A stretch of DNA of 55,356 nucleotides from positions 1 through 55,356 of IMG/VR virus record IMGVR_UViG_3300047652_000066. One strand, given 5' to 3'. This document shows positions 1 to 7,875 of the stretch, piece after piece. Each line of letters opens with the position of its first letter. Position 1 is the first letter of the stretch. The position numbers were made by a program, and so were the translations under genes. The stretch is from a virus. The notes below the pieces were generated by a model. It had not been told where the DNA came from. It searched no databases and worked only from the letters and a program-made list of their open reading frames with translations.

Positions 1-264
1 TTATTTCAGTTTATCGCCATGATAAAGCTCGACGAATTTTTCCCATAATTGATCGGTATTTTCCACAAATGCCGGATCTTTTACGATGGTATTGTCGATG
101 GGACAAACCTTTTGGCAGGTCGGCGTATCATAGTGACCGACACATTCCGTGCAGCGAGCCGTGTCAATCTCATAAATATCCGGACCCATACTGATGGCCT
201 GGTTCGGGCACTCTGGTTCGCACATGTCGCAGTTGATGCACTTCTTGGTAATCAATAAAGCCAT
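1..264 (-). CDS. yfhL: YfhL family 4Fe-4S dicluster ferredoxin (host gene)
   Basis: A complete 87-residue small ferredoxin, a soluble electron carrier. It shows two cysteine clusters: CINCDMCEPECP near residues 9-20 and a second, longer-spaced cluster CTEC...CQKVCP near residues 38-54. The stretched spacing in the second cluster is characteristic of the YfhL/Alvin type. The stop codon lies at the window edge. It is the only clearly chromosomal gene here and its upstream side faces the prophage. A likely extended -10 promoter lies at 316-324 on the same strand. The physiological partner is not indicated by the sequence. Confidence 0.93.
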   Translation of the reverse strand: MALLITKKCINCDMCEPECPNQAISMGPDIYEIDTARCTECVGHYDTPTCQKVCPIDNTIVKDPAFVENTDQLWEKFVELYHGDKLK

Positions 265-479
265 ATCAATATCTTACGTTTTATTTGCTTATAAATCATC
301 ACGATAATGGGTGATATTATAACACACCATTCCGCACTATATGTATAAAGGCACAGTATAAATTACGTTGAAAAACCTTAGCCAGTAACACAAAATAGCA
401 ACACATAGCGGTTTCTAGCTTCTGATTTACCCCCATGTGCGAGCTTAAGTCACTGGGTGCCGTCAGCTAAGGATTTTTA
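265..479. other. Host-phage junction (attL lies somewhere here)
   Basis: This is the gap between the host ferredoxin and the integrase gene, where attL is expected because the integrase lies at the left end. I see no tRNA or recognisable tRNA 3' end, so the core sequence cannot be named without the right junction. It also holds the ferredoxin promoter and the integrase ribosome binding site (AAGGA, seven bases before the start). Confidence 0.5.
316..324 (-). promoter_or_regulatory. Extended -10 promoter for the ferredoxin gene
   Basis: On the minus strand this reads TGTTATAAT, a perfect extended -10 (TGn followed by TATAAT), placed about 50 nt upstream of the ferredoxin start. No good -35 box lies 16-18 nt upstream. 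That fits an extended -10 promoter, or a -35 region replaced by phage DNA at the junction. Confidence 0.5.
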
Positions 480-1880
480 ATGCCGAGCACAGTAACACAA
501 AGCACCATAAACGCCAATAATGATGAATTTTTAACCGCAACTGAGCGATGGGAGGCTTGCAAACCGCCTTACACAAGCTCGCACATGAAAATCTGTGTTG
601 CTGCCGCTAAAATCATTCTCGCTCATGTTGATAAGCCCAGGCGATCTAAGTATGAAAAAGAAAATTTCCTGCGCATAGATTTTAGCAAAGCCGGCAAGGT
701 GACATTCTACGCTGAATATCCCAAAAAGATGGAGTTGAAAGGTCAGCGACTGGGCGAATGGCCTGAAATGGCTATCCAAATCGCTCGGGAGAAGGCAGCA
801 AGCATTTCGGCGGAAGGACTGCGGGCAGAGTCAGTACACTTTGTATTGAAAAAATATGAGGCTGATTTAGCGGCTAAGGTTGAGCGCCAGAAACTTGGCG
901 AAGATAGCTTTAGAACTTATTGCGCCCGCATCAAACAGATAGAACAGGCTTTTGGTGAGCGTGATGTTTTCAGTGATGTGGATTACCACAAAATTATCGC
1001 CGTTTTGGATCAATGGATTGCCACGAAGTCCAACAATCAGGCGATTGAGTTGTTTGCCGAACTACGCCGCTTATGGAAATATGCGGCACCTCATTTTTGT
1101 AACGGTCGGAACGTCGCCGCCAGTGTCGCAGATGACTATATTTCCTCGCGAGTGCAAAAGCCGACGCCGACTCGGTTGTTTACCGATATCGAATCAATAT
1201 CGGCCCTTTGGTTGAATGTCGCCTCTGCAACCTCAGTGCATCAAAAAAATGCAGTGCGCTTCATGATCATCACCGGGGTACGTCCCGTTAATGTCTGTAA
1301 CCTCAAATGGGATTTTGTCAGTACTGATAAGCAGGAAATTATTTATCCGGCAGGAATGATCGGCATGAGGGGAGCAATGAAAACTCAAAAGGAATTCAGA
1401 CTTCCAATTACACCATGCTTAAAACTTATTTTGGAAGAACAAGCGGCCTGGCGTGATTCTGTCCCAGATTGCAATAAAGAATATGTTTTCTTACAGCCGC
1501 GCGATCCACATTTGCCGTTTGCAAAGCGTTCCTTGGATAAACTAGTCAAGACCTACAGCCCCGAGAATGCGGTTAAAGGCATCCGTCACGATGGCACAAT
1601 TAAAGGGAAGGACGGGGCATTTAATACAATGTGCCGGAAGTTTCTCAAAAGTAATATTATCGCTCAAATGCGTGCACGTGGTTATTCGCGTTCCGATACC
1701 AAAGAAATAAGCCTGTTATGTTTGCACCATTCGAATAAAACACCCGACCCGATGGCGGAGCATTACGATTTTTCTGATGAAATACTTCAAGAAGAAATAA
1801 CGCTCAAGCGCCAGGCATTTGAAGCGCATGAAGCGAGTATATTAACCCAAGTTGCCTTAATCAGGAAAAAGCGTCTTTAA
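480..1880 (+). CDS. int: Tyrosine-type site-specific integrase
   Basis: A 466-residue phage integrase that would recombine attP with the host site. The catalytic half shows Arg268 (ITGVRP), a lysine-containing hairpin near residues 301-304, Arg386, His416-His417 in LCLHHS, and the nucleophile Tyr429 in the EHYDF motif. At the usual HxxR position the histidine is replaced (TMCR), a deviation that need not abolish activity. The N-terminal part is an arm-binding/core-binding region. An AAGGA ribosome site fixes the start at 480. The gene converges on, and overlaps by 4 bp, the small DNA-binding gene to its right, the usual int-xis neighbourhood. Confidence 0.93.
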   Translation: MPSTVTQSTINANNDEFLTATERWEACKPPYTSSHMKICVAAAKIILAHVDKPRRSKYEKENFLRIDFSKAGKVTFYAEYPKKMELKGQRLGEWPEMAIQIAREKAASISAEGLRAESVHFVLKKYEADLAAKVERQKLGEDSFRTYCARIKQIEQAFGERDVFSDVDYHKIIAVLDQWIATKSNNQAIELFAELRRLWKYAAPHFCNGRNVAASVADDYISSRVQKPTPTRLFTDIESISALWLNVASATSVHQKNAVRFMIITGVRPVNVCNLKWDFVSTDKQEIIYPAGMIGMRGAMKTQKEFRLPITPCLKLILEEQAAWRDSVPDCNKEYVFLQPRDPHLPFAKRSLDKLVKTYSPENAVKGIRHDGTIKGKDGAFNTMCRKFLKSNIIAQMRARGYSRSDTKEISLLCLHHSNKTPDPMAEHYDFSDEILQEEITLKRQAFEAHEASILTQVALIRKKRL

Positions 1881-2092
1881 TAGGTACTTCTGCATTTTTC
1901 TTTAAACGCCAACACATTTTTACGTTCATAGCGGACAAATTTATGGGTAAACCGTATTGGCGCTAAAATTTTTCTATGCCGGTGATTGATGTTCCAGTCA
2001 CGCAGAGTTTTTGTCGTTATTCCTCCCAGAATTTCACATACTTGCTCTGGCGTTAGTAAATCATCGTCATGTTCAGTTTGATTATTAGTCAT
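1877..2092 (-). CDS. Small MerR/excisionase-type DNA-binding protein (probable Xis)
   Basis: A 71-residue protein with a helix-turn-helix of the excisionase/MerR class: LLTPEQVCEILGG, then TTKTLRDWNINH, followed by a basic, aromatic-rich wing (KFVRYERKNVLAFK). Position is the strongest argument: it is the last gene of the leftward early operon and converges on the integrase with a 4-bp tail overlap, where temperate phages keep xis. It would bend attachment-site DNA and drive excision. Its start overlaps the end of the preceding gene by 4 bp. A repressor role is the alternative. Confidence 0.75.
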   Translation of the reverse strand: MTNNQTEHDDDLLTPEQVCEILGGITTKTLRDWNINHRHRKILAPIRFTHKFVRYERKNVLAFKEKCRSTY

Positions 2093-2358
2093 TTAAATAC
2101 TCCACTAATAAGGCGCATCGGATCACCCAGGATAAAAACCCGGCGGCCAAATCCACCCTGATCTGTTCTGCTCGATTGATCACGCCGCCGGCGCCTGGCA
2201 GCATTCTCCTGGCTGCATACAAGACATGTGCGCCCGTTGACATAGCGCACCTGGCCATGCCCGGGTTTTCTGCATTCCACACCGATAAAGAGTTTGTCTC
2301 CGGCGGCCATAGCTGCGGCATGGTCTGTTTTGAGGCTCGAAATGTCGATGGGCATCAT
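2089..2358 (-). CDS. Small phage protein with a Cys-His metal-binding motif
   Basis: An 89-residue protein in the leftward operon. The middle shows VECRKPGHGQVRYVNGRTC followed by LVCSQE, a pattern (C, GH, R, C-x2-C) like the small treble-clef/HNH-derived zinc motifs of many phage proteins. The tail is strongly basic (four arginines in a row), suggesting nucleic-acid contact. The start follows GGGAGAGG and overlaps the upstream stop as ATGATG. No function is known to me. A competing frame across 2085-2321 lacks the motif and a good ribosome site. Confidence 0.65.
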   Translation of the reverse strand: MMPIDISSLKTDHAAAMAAGDKLFIGVECRKPGHGQVRYVNGRTCLVCSQENAARRRRRDQSSRTDQGGFGRRVFILGDPMRLISGVFK

Positions 2359-2750
2359 TCCTCTCCCAGCAAAACTGACAAAATAATGGCCTCAATATTT
2401 ATGGCCATGATATTGACGGTCGCGCCATCCATCCCTTCATACAACCACTGCACAACTGCTTTGGCCGCCCGTTCCGCCCTGTCAGCGTCTGCTGATGTGA
2501 ACAGGGCTGGGATGGCGAATAGCTCCGTATCACCTTTTTCGAAGGCAGCCGGTCCCCAAACGGTGGCATCAGCTCCAGACGCAATATAATCCAGCCCTGA
2601 CTGTTCTATGATTGCGACTGGCTTTTGCTTCAGCCCTGCTTGGGCAAACTGAGCGAGTATCGCCGAAACATCATCGCCTTTTGCAAGTTCAGCCAGCCCA
2701 CCGTTTTCCTGCCAGACGCGCACTGTGGCCAGCAATTCGGAATTAGTCAT
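2355..2750 (-). CDS. Hypothetical phage early protein
   Basis: A 131-residue acidic protein, translated from the ATG at 2750 that follows GAGGCGAACG and overlaps the upstream gene by 8 bp; a longer reading from 2834 has no such site. The C-terminal half contains GDTELFAIPALFTS followed by an amphipathic helix (ADADRAERAAKAVVQWLYEG). A short segment reading 'LYTSPP' or similar is common near the end of small modular proteins in enterobacterial phage early regions. No function can be assigned. Confidence 0.7.
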   Translation of the reverse strand: MTNSELLATVRVWQENGGLAELAKGDDVSAILAQFAQAGLKQKPVAIIEQSGLDYIASGADATVWGPAAFEKGDTELFAIPALFTSADADRAERAAKAVVQWLYEGMDGATVNIMAINIEAIILSVLLGEE

Positions 2751-3105
2751 CGTTCGCCTCCCGCCATTCGCGCCAATTTTCACGTTCACGATCAATACAC
2801 GATTTGCACACCTCATAAACCGCCCCGCAAGCACCTTCCTCTATATCCCTATGAGCGTAAAGCCTGTCAGCGTGTTTATGGCACCAATCACATCGGCCTG
2901 AATGATCGGCCTCGCTGATTTCCTTGCGGTATTTATCCAGGCATTCTTGGCACATGTCGTAATATTCGCAGCCGAATGAATCGGTTTCGCCCTGAACGCG
3001 AGTAACGGCGGGCCGTTCAGGATGTTTATCACACATAATCTTTTCAGGAATTTCATGGCGTGAGCCCGGCATGGTAGATACCGGCCCGTTGCTAATATCA
3101 GCCAT
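2743..3105 (-). CDS. Cysteine-rich, probably zinc-binding phage protein
   Basis: A 120-residue protein starting at the ATG at 3105, which follows GGAGGA at good spacing; the reading frame extends upstream without a ribosome site. It shows several paired cysteine/histidine motifs: CDKH, CQEC, CDWCHKH and CKSC. Together they could ligate two zinc ions. The acidic, tryptophan-rich tail (ENWREWREANDD) is unusual. It overlaps its neighbours by 8 bp on each side. Function unknown. Confidence 0.72.
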   Translation of the reverse strand: MADISNGPVSTMPGSRHEIPEKIMCDKHPERPAVTRVQGETDSFGCEYYDMCQECLDKYRKEISEADHSGRCDWCHKHADRLYAHRDIEEGACGAVYEVCKSCIDRERENWREWREANDD

Positions 3106-3712
3106 GGTCGCAGTCCTCCGCGCTGGTGGAAGGATTGGCTGGAAGCGGCATCCAATGGGTAATATTGGCGTCATCGATATCACCATTTTGGAAGGTCCAT
3201 TCCCACTTGCCGGTATTTTTCTGGCCAAATGTCTTCCAAAATGAACGCCATGCAATTAAAACGCCTTCTCCACCGCGGTCAAATACGGCAACCATCTGAT
3301 CTTCATCTGGAAGACGATCACTACAAGGAATCCAACTTGTAACGCTAACTGATAAGTTCGTGCGCGCTTCCTCATAAGCTTCAATCATTACCGGCAGCAG
3401 TTCGGCATCCTCACTGGCCCGGGTGATCTTCTGGTTAACATCCAAAAAATCCAGATCCTGATCGCACAAGCTGCTATACATGGCGCCATAGCCAGACCAT
3501 AGCCGTCCGAACGTGCCTTGGTTCCACGCCAGCAACTGCCAGGCGCGCAGCAATAACAGACGTTCATTCCTGGGTAGGTTCGTGATCTTCAATTCGGCCG
3601 CCAGGCAGTCAACGGTGAGCCAGTAGTGATACCGACTATCAACCAACTGCGTGGCCCGATGAACGGCCCAGATCAGGCGCTCATCCTTTTTACTGATCGC
3701 AGCAACTTTCAT
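3098..3712 (-). CDS. DUF551-domain phage protein
   Basis: A 204-residue protein. The C-terminal 80 residues match the DUF551 pattern of phage accessory proteins: WIPCSDRLPDEDQMVAVF near the start and ITHWMPLP near the end. The N-terminal 120 residues are helical and look like a separate module. A second DUF551 copy occurs in the gene at 4065-4907, so the two share this domain. These genes are common and expendable in enterobacterial phage early operons. The biochemical role is not known. Overlaps both neighbours. Confidence 0.8.
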   Translation of the reverse strand: MKVAAISKKDERLIWAVHRATQLVDSRYHYWLTVDCLAAELKITNLPRNERLLLLRAWQLLAWNQGTFGRLWSGYGAMYSSLCDQDLDFLDVNQKITRASEDAELLPVMIEAYEEARTNLSVSVTSWIPCSDRLPDEDQMVAVFDRGGEGVLIAWRSFWKTFGQKNTGKWEWTFQNGDIDDANITHWMPLPANPSTSAEDCDHG

Positions 3713-4062
3713 GATTTTTCCTCCATGCTGGTGGCCGGAGAAAACATATAGTTGACGGTTTTACCCTGCTTGATTGCGTATATTATTTCTTTCCTTGTAC
3801 TTTCCCCGATATAACCGCCAACATTAATAACAAATATTTCATCGGCTAAATCAATTTTCTGAAAGTGAATAGTGTTGAGATTTTGCTTAATTTCCCCGCT
3901 ATCATTATTATCGCCGGTAAGGAATTTGGCGCCCTGCGGATAATCGGCGTGACCGTTACAACCAAGTCCAATAACAATATGTCCCATTAACGTCAGGTGC
4001 ATGTTTGCTAAATCAAATGCCTGTTGAAAACGAGTTGAACCGCACAGCGTTATTATTGCCAT
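3709..4062 (-). CDS. Nucleoside 2-deoxyribosyltransferase-like protein
   Basis: A 117-residue protein with the fold signature of the nucleoside 2-deoxyribosyltransferase/DUF4406-like superfamily: it opens with the phosphate-loop-like strand IITLCGSTRFQQAF and ends with KIDLADEIFVINVGGYIGESTRKEIIYA, where the GESTRKEI segment carries the typical acidic residue. Members bind or cleave nucleotides and nucleosides. In a phage it could act on nucleotide pools or on a nucleotide signal. It lies four bases from the end of the DUF551 gene in one operon. Substrate unknown. Confidence 0.7.
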   Translation of the reverse strand: MAIITLCGSTRFQQAFDLANMHLTLMGHIVIGLGCNGHADYPQGAKFLTGDNNDSGEIKQNLNTIHFQKIDLADEIFVINVGGYIGESTRKEIIYAIKQGKTVNYMFSPATSMEEKS

Positions 4063-4064
4063 GA

Positions 4065-4907
4065 TTATTTACCCTCTGCGTTGGTTGAGGGGGCCGCAGC
4101 GAGCATCGCTTGATAGATAACATAAGGACTGTTGCCGCCGGTTTCTTCCATGTATTGACGCGCCGCTGTCGCACCGGCTTGAATCATCGAACGCGTGGCA
4201 GTTATCGGAACAATTTTCCACCCACCCGGCGCCCGGCTTGCCGCTTCAGTCTCCAACGCTCTCCTCTTCCAAATAGCTAAATCCTCGCGCGCACCCTGGT
4301 AGGCGTCGCCATATTCAGATGTCGGCACCCGGCTTGCTGTGGGCTGCAACTCTGTATCAGGGAAGGGCATCCAATGCGTTATCTCTACACTGCGACAAAT
4401 CCGGTCCACAGGAAACTCATCAGGATAGAAAGTGCCATCAGAAACATCAGCAACCCATTGAACACCATCTGCATTTTTAACGATAACGGTGTGTTCATCT
4501 GGCGGCATTCCATCCGAAACTTTTCGCCATCCTATTACTGGCACCCGGCTTGCTGCGGGCGGTCCAGCGTATAACTCCGGGGGATGCGGGAATTCTCTCC
4601 AGTCTTTCGGCAAACGGCCTTCGGCGCATTCATAATCAGCACATATTTCGCAAAGCCAACGGCCGTCTGGAGTGACGAATAATTCATCTCGGCTATGCAC
4701 TGAATCTTCGTCACTGCACATTTCGCAAATGTGCGCGGCTTTGCTCGACGGGAGCGGCTGTGTGGTCAGCGAGGTGAGTGCTGTTTGGTAAACCCTGATT
4801 CTATGATTATTTTCCTCTCTCAGTCCGCCCTCAGGCATTTTGTTTGCGATCGCCATCATCTTGGTGAGCGTGGACCGCGTAAAATCAATCAGTTTTTGCT
4901 TATCCAT
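4065..4907 (-). CDS. Modular phage early protein with zinc knuckle and DUF551
   Basis: A 280-residue mosaic protein. After a helical start it shows a four-cysteine zinc motif (CEMC, then CEIC about 30 residues on), then a DUF551 module (GWRKVSDGMPPDEHTVIV through ITHWMPFP), and finally a C-terminal segment GWKIVPITATRSMIQAG to AMLAAAP that is widely shared as a tail among enterobacterial phage proteins. The start at 4907 is set by a TAATG overlap with the stop of the membrane mini-gene upstream. No defined activity; it is best read as a domain-shuffled accessory protein. Confidence 0.75.
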   Translation of the reverse strand: MDKQKLIDFTRSTLTKMMAIANKMPEGGLREENNHRIRVYQTALTSLTTQPLPSSKAAHICEMCSDEDSVHSRDELFVTPDGRWLCEICADYECAEGRLPKDWREFPHPPELYAGPPAASRVPVIGWRKVSDGMPPDEHTVIVKNADGVQWVADVSDGTFYPDEFPVDRICRSVEITHWMPFPDTELQPTASRVPTSEYGDAYQGAREDLAIWKRRALETEAASRAPGGWKIVPITATRSMIQAGATAARQYMEETGGNSPYVIYQAMLAAAPSTNAEGK

Positions 4908-5047
4908 TATTTCCACCCCAGCAATAAATGATGAAATATCCATACAATCCCTGTTATAAGGAAATAACCACCAACTGCTGCTAAGATGATGCAGACAATA
5001 AAGAACAGCACCATGCCACGCCAAATATCGTCGCCATTAGTCCACAT
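4907..5047 (-). CDS. 46-residue single-pass membrane protein
   Basis: A short gene read directly from the sequence: it starts MWTNGDDIWRG, continues with about 22 hydrophobic residues (MVLFFIVCIILAAVGGYFLI) and ends IFHHLLLGWK. The stop overlaps the next start as TAATG, and its own start lies inside the end of the gene upstream. This coupled arrangement between two real genes argues that it is translated. Small membrane proteins like this are frequent in phage early operons; no function is known. Confidence 0.65.
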   Translation of the reverse strand: MWTNGDDIWRGMVLFFIVCIILAAVGGYFLITGIVWIFHHLLLGWK

Positions 5048-5717
5048 GGTTTGTTCCTTCATCGCCGTTAGCGCGAAGACAGTCGGTCGCTTTGAAATAG
5101 CCGTTTCGCTTCATGTAGTCCATTACCTGTAACACTAACTTACTGTCGGGATTATGCTTTTTCAGTGAGTGGACTAAACGGCGAATCTGCATCACCAAAT
5201 CGTCCACGGGTTCAGAAATAACCGGCTTCGAAACAACGGCTAACATGGCTGCGTAAATGAGGCTAACATCCAATATATGGACAGAATCAAGCATTGCTTT
5301 CGCCATGATATTGCCCTCGGCTATCATTGTTTCGTCGGCATTTTCTGGCGCGGATTTCCATCCTTTTTGCGTTGCGTTACTGGTGGATGATGGGGCGGAA
5401 ACAGCTTTCATAAAATCCAGCATTGACCCGTAGACAGGAACTTCCATGTGCCAGCAGCCCGGGCCAGCGATTATTGCCCGTCCGGTGCCATCATCGTATT
5501 CATCAACGTGAACTGACCAAGAGTCAGGCAGATGGATCGGGCATGGCCAGCGCAGGGAGCCGTCACCGGACGGGCAAGTGCAGATTGCTGCCGATGAGGC
5601 CGACTCTTGCTCAAACACCTGTGCAGCAATTAACTCTGTACCCAGATCATGAAGACCCAGTACCCGACTCAATGCCGCTTCCAGCGCCTTGGCATCAGCA
5701 AAATACAGTCCGCTCAT
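5037..5717 (-). CDS. Hypothetical phage early protein
   Basis: A 226-residue protein in the leftward operon. It begins with an amphipathic helix (ADAKALEAALSRVLGLHDLG), has a cysteine cluster CTCPSGDGSLRWPCPIH in the first third that could bind metal, and a C-terminal helical region (LVMQIRRLVHSLKKHNPDSK). It overlaps the HD-domain gene by 4 bp and the membrane mini-gene by 11 bp. The composition and modular look match other early-region accessory proteins. I cannot assign a function. Confidence 0.65.
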   Translation of the reverse strand: MSGLYFADAKALEAALSRVLGLHDLGTELIAAQVFEQESASSAAICTCPSGDGSLRWPCPIHLPDSWSVHVDEYDDGTGRAIIAGPGCWHMEVPVYGSMLDFMKAVSAPSSTSNATQKGWKSAPENADETMIAEGNIMAKAMLDSVHILDVSLIYAAMLAVVSKPVISEPVDDLVMQIRRLVHSLKKHNPDSKLVLQVMDYMKRNGYFKATDCLRANGDEGTNHVD

Positions 5718-6247
5718 ATTGACACCAGTGTGTCATTGAGCTGATTCCAACGACTTAAGAATTGGCGCTCTGCTTGGGCATGAGTTAGTGGGAAAACAAT
5801 AATATCTGCTGCTGGGATACCATCGAGCATTGGCCAGAACGTCCCAGTGTCGATTTCTAAATCCCGGCGCTCTGTGGCGAGCATGATTAAATCTGCTCGC
5901 TTAACTGCAGCACTCATCTCTTCAGGCAATCCAAATTTTCGGCGGATCACTGCCTCTAAGCGTTTTTCAATTATATGATAGTCGGGCAGCAATTTTTTTA
6001 ATGGGCTGGGAATATCTTTGCAGTAAGCTTCTGCAGCATCATGCAATAACGCTTCGAGGTAAAATTCGGGTGGTACAATCAAGCTGGTCAGATAGGAATG
6101 TTGGGCCACACTGTAAAACCCTGGGCAATGGCCGGCATATCTGCACTCATTTGATAATGCATGTGCAATATCGCTAATGCAGATTGAATCAATATCTGGC
6201 TTAACAAAATCTAAACGCTGACCGCTAAAAGTGGTTATCCAAGTCAT
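5714..6247 (-). CDS. HD-domain phosphohydrolase (YfbR/5'-nucleotidase-like)
   Basis: A 177-residue HD-superfamily metal-dependent phosphohydrolase. The metal-binding residues are visible in order: VAQHSY, LLHDAAEAYCKDIPSPLK (the HD pair), and a later aspartate in KRADLIMLATERRDL. This layout matches phage homologues of YfbR, which dephosphorylates deoxynucleoside monophosphates. Such a protein could trim nucleotide pools during infection, and it lies in the same operon as the deoxyribosyltransferase-like protein. It follows a strong terminator (6333-6362), so this gene may begin a separate transcription segment. Confidence 0.85.
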   Translation of the reverse strand: MTWITTFSGQRLDFVKPDIDSICISDIAHALSNECRYAGHCPGFYSVAQHSYLTSLIVPPEFYLEALLHDAAEAYCKDIPSPLKKLLPDYHIIEKRLEAVIRRKFGLPEEMSAAVKRADLIMLATERRDLEIDTGTFWPMLDGIPAADIIVFPLTHAQAERQFLSRWNQLNDTLVSI

Positions 6248-6332
6248 TTAAGCCGCCTTATTAAACTCTGTTTTTAGGCAAAGCGAATACCTGCCAGAAA
6301 TAGCAATTTTCGCTTTGGATAAATTAAAATTG

Positions 6333-6362
6333 GGGAGATATTGTATTAACTGAATATCTCCC
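6333..6362 (-). terminator. Intrinsic terminator after the DUF2303 gene
   Basis: A perfect 10-bp inverted repeat (GGGAGATATT / AATATCTCCC) with a 10-nt loop, followed on the minus strand by CAATTTTAATTT. It lies directly after the stop of the leftward DUF2303 gene and could partly separate it from the HD-domain gene onward. Confidence 0.65.
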
Positions 6363-6370
6363 AGTTATGG

Positions 6371-7198
6371 TTATGCTGAAAATTCCCCGATAAAACTCTC
6401 TACTTCACTACCATCAAACTGGGCTACAAGCAGATCGAGAAATTCAACGGCGATCAGTTCCATCACCGCTTCAAGCTGGACGATCCGCAGCACCAGAATA
6501 GGGGTATCTCCGCCAGTCAGAACACTATAGCGCAGCCGGATCCGGCGCTCAGTCAGGCCCTCAAACGGAATGCATTTAAACTCGAATGCCGCCGGCATAA
6601 TGACTTTGCTTTTCGCCTCAACGCTTTGCATCAGCGAACGCTTGCCGTTAAAGTCATTTTCTTCATGTTCCTGGCTGCTAATTGCTTCAATAGTGATCTG
6701 ACGAACGCCGGCCACAGCTTTTTTGATATCCAGCGATTCACCATCGGCGGTAAAAGCCAACAGGTATTCATTCCAATCTTCCAACCATTCAGCCAAGTCT
6801 TTTTGGGTTTTCTTCTTGCCATCAATTTCCAGCAGCGAAGTAAAAGGCGCAGTTTTTTTCAATTTCAGCCGTGCTGTATTGTCTGCGTGGCCTGGTTCTT
6901 CCAGTGTGCCGAGATTGAATACCGTAACCGCGGCCATATCATCTGCGTTGATAAAGCAGCGCACGCCGGCGCCCGCGTAAACTTTGCAGTAACGGATAAA
7001 ATCGGGAATACTGGTGGTATTCAATTTTCCACGGAACCGATAACGGCCAATGCTTAATGATTCAAGGCTCTGGATTTTCACGCCTTCCGGGATGGCAACG
7101 ACTGGACATTCCACACGAGATAAATCGACCTGCAGGTTATTGGCAAGCGTCATATCCCTGATTTGCGTGATGGCGCTGGCGTCTAAAGTTTGCGACAT
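6371..7198 (-). CDS. DUF2303 (YfdQ) family phage protein
   Basis: A 275-residue protein matching the DUF2303 family, known from E. coli prophage CPS-53 as YfdQ. Recognisable family features include the N-terminal segment with VAIPEGVKIQSLE, then RYRFRGKLNTTSIPDFIRY, the LLEIDGKKKTQKDLAEWLEDW motif and the C-terminal ILVLRIVQLEAV region. The family occurs in early regions of enterobacterial phages; its role is unestablished. It is followed by a terminator and preceded at 7235 by the small gene that often accompanies it. Confidence 0.88.
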   Translation of the reverse strand: MSQTLDASAITQIRDMTLANNLQVDLSRVECPVVAIPEGVKIQSLESLSIGRYRFRGKLNTTSIPDFIRYCKVYAGAGVRCFINADDMAAVTVFNLGTLEEPGHADNTARLKLKKTAPFTSLLEIDGKKKTQKDLAEWLEDWNEYLLAFTADGESLDIKKAVAGVRQITIEAISSQEHEENDFNGKRSLMQSVEAKSKVIMPAAFEFKCIPFEGLTERRIRLRYSVLTGGDTPILVLRIVQLEAVMELIAVEFLDLLVAQFDGSEVESFIGEFSA

Positions 7199-7234
7199 GT
7201 TCTGATCCTTAATTCAATCGGGTTAGAGGTATTA

Positions 7235-7585
7235 CTAGAATTTTCCGGTCGGCTGGCCTTTGATATCGAATAATTGACCTTGGTCTTCTGGCAACATGGT
7301 GAGTTTGCCGCCGCGGTTGACATACATTGGGGTTTCTGTGGTGTCCTCCTCGGACGTTTTTCCTCGCGGAGTGGGAATAACAAAAGTCAATTTATGCGAA
7401 ATTTTTACCCGGTTCTCATCCATCGGGCTGAAACTGAGTTTGATAGTTACTTCGCCTTTTGCCCGCGTTTTCATGACGCCTTTTGCAACGTCATTCAGCA
7501 CTGCAGATAATTTGTTTTCGAAAACCCCAGCGTCCAATTCACCAATAAACTCCGGGATATTCGTTTCGCGATTTGCTTCAGACAT
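7235..7585 (-). CDS. Small partner of the DUF2303 protein
   Basis: A 116-residue protein lying 36 bp upstream of the DUF2303 gene in the same direction. It has a helical N-terminus (ENKLSAVLNDVAKGVMKTRAKGEVTIKLSFSP begins near residue 22) and a C-terminal tail with MYVNRGGKLTMLPEDQGQLFD. A gene of similar size commonly precedes yfdQ in related prophages, so I read the two as a conserved pair. It lies right after an attenuator-like hairpin at 7604-7673. Function unknown. Confidence 0.75.
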   Translation of the reverse strand: MSEANRETNIPEFIGELDAGVFENKLSAVLNDVAKGVMKTRAKGEVTIKLSFSPMDENRVKISHKLTFVIPTPRGKTSEEDTTETPMYVNRGGKLTMLPEDQGQLFDIKGQPTGKF

Positions 7586-7603
7586 AGTTACCTCGCGTTA
7601 GCG

Positions 7604-7673
7604 AAAAAAGGCGCCGACCGCAAATCAGAACATTATCTTCACCCCTTTGAGTTGAAGAATCGGCGGCGGCGCC
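7604..7673 (-). terminator. Possible attenuator before the DUF2303 gene pair
   Basis: On the minus strand the arms GGCGCCG (7673-7667) and CGGCGCC (7616-7610) enclose about 50 nt that contain a second perfect hairpin, TCTTCA/TGAAGA, and are followed at once by six Ts. It ends about 20 nt before the start at 7585. The long loop makes it a weak simple terminator, so a regulated attenuator or the 3' end of a small structured RNA is equally possible. Confidence 0.4.
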
Positions 7674-7752
7674 AAGGACTTCACACAGCAACTATCACGA
7701 TCCTAACGTGATGAGTTTGTGGTGGCCGGCGCTGTGTTATTCCGGCATGCGG

Positions 7753-7875
7753 TTATTCCAGACTCTCACGGGGATTCATGACACCCCGCCGGACAGCTCT
7801 TTTCCGCAATAGCTGCAATGTCTTTCGCGCATCAGCCTGCGCATTCACCACAATCAAAAAGAGCGAACTTCCCAC
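7753..7875 (-). CDS. Possible 40-residue protein in the RNA-rich leader
   Basis: A GTG-initiated frame reading MGSSLFLIVVNAQADARKTL and ending SLE. The hydrophobic then charged helical pattern looks protein-like and resembles small conserved frames in early regions of lambdoid prophages. The beginning of the frame lies in the loop, and its seventh codon onward in the 3' arm, of the long inverted repeat 7846-7976, so translation could be structure-controlled. The ribosome site is poor (AAAG before GTG). Could be a coincidental frame in a non-coding RNA region. Confidence 0.35.
   Translation of the reverse strand: MGSSLFLIVVNAQADARKTLQLLRKRAVRRGVMNPRESLE

Noticed and set aside
480-1880. Integrative plasmid or ICE instead of a phage
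   Set aside because: Complete head, tail, terminase and lysis modules follow in phage order, and no conjugation genes are present.
2085-2321. 78-residue minus-strand frame overlapping the excisionase-side genes
   Set aside because: It competes with the 2089-2358 frame, which has a ribosome site, coupled start and a metal-binding motif; this one has none.
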